A stretch of DNA of 64,000 bases from Allobosea sp. Tri-44. Its GTDB lineage: Bacteria; Pseudomonadota; Alphaproteobacteria; Rhizobiales; Beijerinckiaceae. Below, piece by piece: positions 60,654 through 64,000 of this stretch (its first letter is position 1; each line of letters starts with the position of its first letter). The notes below the pieces were generated by a model. That model was not told where the DNA came from. It did no database searches and saw only the letters and a list, made by a program, of their open reading frames with translations. Location: NCBI RefSeq assembly GCF_004123845.1, contig NZ_NBDP01000007.1, forward strand, positions 186,001 through 250,000, given 5' to 3'. The position numbers and the translations under genes were made by a program.

Positions 60654-60684
60654 CTGGCCGTCCACGAAACCGGCAGCAGGCCAG
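60654..60684. mobile_element. right end of the IS3-family element
   Basis: Just after the transposase stop, GGCCGTCCACGAAACCGG and then CAGCAGGCCAG resemble the terminal inverted repeat of IS3-family elements (TGTCCA...AAACCGG.. type). No matching left end was found, so only the right part of the element remains. Confidence 0.5.
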
Positions 60685-60934
60685 GATCACCTCGCGTGCT
60701 TGATGCACGACCTTGCGTGCGAGCGACAGCCGGCGGTCATCGCGTGCGACCAAAGGGCTGCCTACCCAAAGGTCTAGGGTGACACCGCCAAAGTATAGAT
60801 TCTCGCTACTTGTGGCTGATTGAGATGTCTTCTGCTTGGGTCGCAGAATGCCGCCAAGAGCCCAAGACGGTTGGATCAGCGGGCTCCTTCCGCCATCGAT
60901 CACGATGGGCTTCGCTCAGGTTGGAGTTGCCGCC

Positions 60935-61213
60935 ATGCGTTCCCTCATCTGGCTTTTCAGCTTGCCGGCAGTCCTGCTGTCGCCGGGGCACGCGGCCGAG
61001 GGCCGGCAGGCGATATCTCCGGTGCCTCGACTGGGCGACATCGTTCCCACGTCCGTGCGTGTGATTGGAGTCGATGGCGAGAGTGCGCCACGGCGCTATG
61101 GGATGCTGATCATCGACGGGCGTTTCATCGTCCTGGTGGAGGCGAGCAGCCGCAAGGTCGTCGAGGTCATCTCGGACGCCCCGCTGTTCGCTCCCGCGCC
61201 TCCGACGCGGTGA
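60935..61213 (+). CDS. small secreted protein (DUF1236-like)
   Basis: 92 residues. The signal peptide is RSLIWLFSLPAVLLSPGHAA, cut before EG. The mature part is PVPRLGDIVPTSVRVIGVDGESAPRRYGMLIIDGRFIVLVEASSRKVVEVI. The end of the mature part (Tyr-x-x-x-x-I-x-x-x-x-V-L-V-x-x-x-S-R-K-V-V-E-V-I) resembles the repeat unit of DUF1236/RcnB-like periplasmic proteins. The function is unknown. ATG 60935 has GGAG eight bases upstream. It lies between the IS remnant and the NADH-dehydrogenase-like gene. Confidence 0.6.
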   Translation: MRSLIWLFSLPAVLLSPGHAAEGRQAISPVPRLGDIVPTSVRVIGVDGESAPRRYGMLIIDGRFIVLVEASSRKVVEVISDAPLFAPAPPTR

Positions 61214-61382
61214 TTCAGCCTTTTTCGGAAACTCCTCCGCTTTCGGCAGGAGTACCTCGCAATAGCCGCCAATACGATCTGCAAGCACGAGCCGCGATGG
61301 TCAGGCGCGATGCCCACTGCGCGCTGATATGACAGCGGGGTGATCTACCCGCTGTCACCCTGTTTCATCGCAGGCCGGCGCG

Positions 61383-62594
61383 TCAGAAATCGACGGTGCG
61401 CGCGTAGAGCACGTTCTCATAGGCTGCCGTGCGGTCCGCGGCCGGCGGGTAGATCCAGACCTCGTTGATCTCCTGCTTGACCTTCTTGGCCGCGGCGCCG
61501 GTGATCTCGACCTTGGAATTCCACCCGCGCGTGAAGATGGCCGTGTCGGGGCCGAGGTCGAGGCAGGTCACGTAGGCGGGCTGATCATAGGGAAGGGTCG
61601 ATTCTCCCAGCAGATCCGCAGCGGCGTTGTGCCCGGCGAAGGCACCCAAGCGGCGGGCGTGCTGACAGGACATGACGGCGTAGTTCCCGGCCGTGTCGCT
61701 CTTTGCCTTCGCCGTATCGCCGGTCGCGAAAACGCCGGGAGCCCCCGGCACGCGCAGATCGGGCTCGACTACGAGCCGACCCAGATTGTCGCGCTCCGCC
61801 GGCAATTGCGCGGTCAGCGGCGAGGCACGCATGCCAGCGGACCAGATCACCGTGGAGGTCTCGATCCGCTCGCCATTGCTCAGCGTGACACTGTTCTCAT
61901 CGAGTCCCGCAATGCCGACATTCAGCCGAGTCTCAATCCCGAGAGCGCGCAGCCGCTCCTCGATCAGGGGCCTGGGTTCAACGCCCATCGCCGGCGCGAC
62001 ATGCTCCGACCGGTCGACGATGACGACGCGGATATCGGCATCCTCGCCCAGGATCTCGCGCAGACGCCCCGGCATCTCGGTAGCGAATTCCAGCCCGGTG
62101 AAACCGGCGCCGCCGACCACAACCGTATTGCGCGCCGGCGATGCCGGCATTTTCGCCAGCGCATGCAGGTGGCGATCGAGTTCGATCGCCTCGGCCAGTT
62201 GCGTCGCGGCGAAGCCGAACTCGGCCAGGCCCGGGATCGGCGGAGTAAAGCCGTTGCTGCCCGCCGCAAGGATCAGCCGGTCATAGGGCAAGGTCGCCGA
62301 GGTGCCATCGGCCGCTACGACCGTGATCGTCGATGTGGCGCTGTCGATTATCTCGACGCTGCCTTGGCGATAATTGATGTCGGTCGCGGCAAACAGCTCG
62401 GTCAGAGGCGCGACCATCTGTTCGGGCTGCCGTTCGTACAGGCGCGGGCGGATGACCAGTTCCGGCGCAGGTGACACCACGGTGATCGCCACGTCACTCG
62501 GTGAAACACCCAGTTCATGACGCTGGCGAGAAGCGCCCAGCGCTGCCATCAATCCCGCGAAGCCCGCCCCGATGACCACGATGTTTTTGGGCAT
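61383..62594 (-). CDS. NAD(P)/FAD-dependent oxidoreductase (type II NADH dehydrogenase-like)
   Basis: 403 residues with two Rossmann folds. The FAD site is KNIVVIGAGFAGLMAALGASR at the start. The NAD site is NTVVVGGAGFTGLEFATEMPGRL near residue 160. The second FAD motif is GVFATGDTAKAKS. This is the NDH-2 / carotenoid-dehydrogenase-like group that moves electrons from NAD(P)H to quinone or another acceptor. Some members oxidise sulfide, but the paired cysteines of sulfide:quinone reductase are not seen. ATG 62594 has GAGGAG seven bases upstream. The C terminus has no clear membrane helix. Confidence 0.85.
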   Translation of the reverse strand: MPKNIVVIGAGFAGLMAALGASRQRHELGVSPSDVAITVVSPAPELVIRPRLYERQPEQMVAPLTELFAATDINYRQGSVEIIDSATSTITVVAADGTSATLPYDRLILAAGSNGFTPPIPGLAEFGFAATQLAEAIELDRHLHALAKMPASPARNTVVVGGAGFTGLEFATEMPGRLREILGEDADIRVVIVDRSEHVAPAMGVEPRPLIEERLRALGIETRLNVGIAGLDENSVTLSNGERIETSTVIWSAGMRASPLTAQLPAERDNLGRLVVEPDLRVPGAPGVFATGDTAKAKSDTAGNYAVMSCQHARRLGAFAGHNAAADLLGESTLPYDQPAYVTCLDLGPDTAIFTRGWNSKVEITGAAAKKVKQEINEVWIYPPAADRTAAYENVLYARTVDF

Positions 62595-63148
62595 GAAAGA
62601 TCTCCTCGTCCTTGTTGAAAGCAACGGCAAAGAACAGCTTGCCTCACCACCGCCGCGAACATCCCTGGCCTGCAGGCGGGCATGCGACGTGAACCAGCAA
62701 AGTCAGTCGGAAGGCGGCATGGCGCCTGATGCTGGATGTCGCCCGCAGATCTTGGTCAGGCATCCATCCGTTCAGGTTGCCGAGGCAGCATTGGCCTCAT
62801 TGCCTCTCTCGTCAGCTCGGCCGGCCAATCTCCTCGGCGCGTCCTTTATGAGGAAAAGGCCAGGGAGCTGTCGAGAATGAGGGACCCTATGCAAAGGTTC
62901 AGGGTGACCTGTCCCGCGGGTGAGCGTGAGCTGCTTTCTTGCGGGCTGCGGTTGATCGGCCGGGCGCGCCCGGTTTCCGCTCGCGCGGCGCTCCGCCTCG
63001 TCGCCGGACGAGCGTAGGCGTTCCGTATCACTCGTTATGACGGCGCAAGGTGAGCGCACGCGCCGCTCAAGCGAGCGTGTACGCTGCTGGAACAGCCCAT
63101 TATTCATCCGACATGACGCAAGCGAAGGTCAGGCTGCTTCGTCCTGGG
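62595..63148. other. 554-bp region without a recognised gene
   Basis: Several short overlapping frames on both strands lack ribosome sites, signal sequences or family similarity. I see no tRNA, repeat or clear promoter. It lies between the starts of the NDH-2-like gene and the end of the MFS gene, and may be degraded accessory DNA. Confidence 0.4.
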
Positions 63149-64000
63149 TCATGCGGCAGGTTCCAGTTTTGGCGCTTCTTCAGAGTCTCTCACCTTGGCG
63201 ACGGCGCCATCGGCACGTACACCCGCTCGACTATCGTTGTCGGCAGACGCTGTGCGGCCGAGCGAACCTGCCGGCGCGGTCTCCCTCTCCGTCTCTTTCT
63301 GGATCGGAGGCGAGGGCTTCGGCACGATTGTCCCTGATGCTGCCTCAGCGTGCTTTTCGAGCTTGGCGAAGGCGATCTTGATGGCGACGAGGATGGGGGC
63401 TGCGACGACGAAGAGCAGGGCGACCGCGTTGAAGGCTGTGTCGAAGGCGATCACAGCGGACTGGCCCGTCACGGCTCGGCCGAGCAGGCTCGCCGCGGCC
63501 CGGCCGGCAACGGCGGCGTCCATCCCCTTCGCCGTCAACATCGCCGCCGTGGCCGTCAAGCGCTCGATCACGGCAGGCTTTCCGGCAGCGACGTTGGCGC
63601 CGAGGACCGCGAGATTGGCGATGGTGTGGTGCTCGATCAGCGTCTGCAGCGCCGCAATCCCCATCAGGCCGCCGAGCTGGCGGCCGGTGTTGAACAGGCC
63701 GATGCCGCCGGCGAGTTGGCGCGCGTCGAGATGGCTGAAGGCGATCAGCGTGATCGACAGGAACAGGAAGCCAAGGCCGAGGCCGCGCAGCAGTACCCCC
63801 GCCATCATGTCGTCAGCCCCGCTCTCGCTGGTTGAGCCGGAGAGCAGCCACATCCCGCTCATCAGGATCAGGATGCCGAAGGGCACCGTAGCGAAGGGCG
63901 GCAGGCGGCGGAACTGCACGAGCAGGGCGACGAGGAGAAGCGTGCCGATGAAGGGCGCGCCGCTCGGCAGCAGGAGCGCGCCGGCCTCGCTCGGGGTGAA
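63149..64000 (-). CDS. DHA2-family MFS multidrug exporter (EmrB/QacA type), C-terminal part
   Basis: Only the last 283 residues are in the window, because the gene runs past the right edge (frame continuous to base 64000). The visible part starts FTPSEAGALLLPSG. It has helices FIGTLLLVALLV and VPFGILILMSGMWLLSG, then MMAGVLLRGLGLGFLFLSITLIAFSHLDARQLAGGIGLFNTGRQLGGLMGIAALQTLIEH, the signature region of 14-helix DHA2 exporters. AVTGQSAVIAFDTAFNAVALLFVVAAPILVAIKIAF is the last helix. A long charged tail follows. An EmrA-type adaptor may lie upstream, outside the window. Confidence 0.9.
   Translation of the reverse strand, partial: FTPSEAGALLLPSGAPFIGTLLLVALLVQFRRLPPFATVPFGILILMSGMWLLSGSTSESGADDMMAGVLLRGLGLGFLFLSITLIAFSHLDARQLAGGIGLFNTGRQLGGLMGIAALQTLIEHHTIANLAVLGANVAAGKPAVIERLTATAAMLTAKGMDAAVAGRAAASLLGRAVTGQSAVIAFDTAFNAVALLFVVAAPILVAIKIAFAKLEKHAEAASGTIVPKPSPPIQKETERETAPAGSLGRTASADNDSRAGVRADGAVAKVRDSEEAPKLEPAA

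Noticed and set aside
62736..63017. A 93-codon plus-strand frame between the NDH-2-like and MFS genes
   Set aside because: No ribosome site, no recognisable domain, and overlapping frames on the other strand look equally random.
1..64000. CRISPR arrays, rRNA genes, prophage structural genes
   Set aside because: No regularly spaced short repeats, no rRNA signature and no capsid, tail or integrase genes were seen on reading both strands.

Overview
The window is GC-rich chromosomal DNA with densely packed, high-GC3 genes. It reads as an alphaproteobacterium of the order Hyphomicrobiales (Rhizobiales). The evidence is the block rpsA / sppA / ihfB / lapA, the dnaK-dnaJ pair, uppP beside an FzlA-like GST and queG, nth beside a DUF2244 gene, an OlsB-type N-acyltransferase, and dispersed palindromes of a type common in this order. 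A Bosea-like genus is my best guess, but this is an inference from gene content and not a database result. Positions 1-50,000 look like ordinary core and lifestyle chromosome. Positions about 50,150-63,000 look accessory. | 1-5 kb: alpha/beta hydrolase, MepA murein endopeptidase, an orphan Bug/TctC binding protein, a REP-like palindrome, an ornithine-cyclodeaminase-family gene. 4.2-9.6 kb: a minus-strand cluster of sppA-ihfB-lapA-ocd, a substrate-domain-less Hsp70 and rpsA. rpsA has its own terminator and a leader with two tandem hairpins that share one loop. 10-13 kb: luciferase-like monooxygenase and TRAP membrane subunits DctQM without a DctP. 13.3-15.6 kb: KdpE-like regulator and a shortened KdpD-like kinase with no kdpFABC nearby. 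15.7-18.9 kb: an OhrR-type MarR repressor divergent from a small lipoprotein and DipZ, with a perfect 17-bp-arm palindrome between them, then a zeta-like GST. 18.9-21.8 kb: an AraC remnant, LemA, an M48 protease, a Cys-rich secreted protein and a chromene-carboxylate-isomerase-type protein. 22-29.5 kb: argG, kup, a phytase-like esterase behind a candidate Pho box, a membrane protein divergent from an XRE regulator, and CsbD. 29.6-32.8 kb: dnaJ and dnaK with a candidate heat-shock promoter. 33-50 kb: an Ada-like repair protein, nth, a PrpF/Bug pair divergent from LysR, uppP, fzlA-like, queG, a dehydratase-like SDR, olsB-like, a hybrid kinase, ComM/YifB and tRNA-Ser(GGA). | 50.1-60.7 kb, just downstream of the tRNA-Ser: a low-GC spacer, a LysR regulator divergent from a tripartite pump operon with two different adaptors and one RND permease (TriABC-like), a TetR regulator, a small membrane protein, a DUF900 lipoprotein hydrolase, and a broken IS3-family transposase. 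A 14-bp AT-rich motif occurs in the LysR/RND intergenic region (one exact and one degenerate copy) and again, inverted and identical, upstream of the DUF900 hydrolase. This suggests either a shared operator or element ends. 60.9-64 kb: a small secreted protein, an NDH-2-like flavoprotein and a truncated DHA2-type MFS exporter that runs off the right edge. | Genes that probably work together: DipZ and its redox-sensing repressor (extracytoplasmic thiol redox); DnaK, DnaJ and the extra Hsp70 (protein quality control); LemA with the M48 protease; PrpF, Bug and LysR (di/tricarboxylate or aromatic-acid catabolism); and the LysR/RND/TetR island (efflux).
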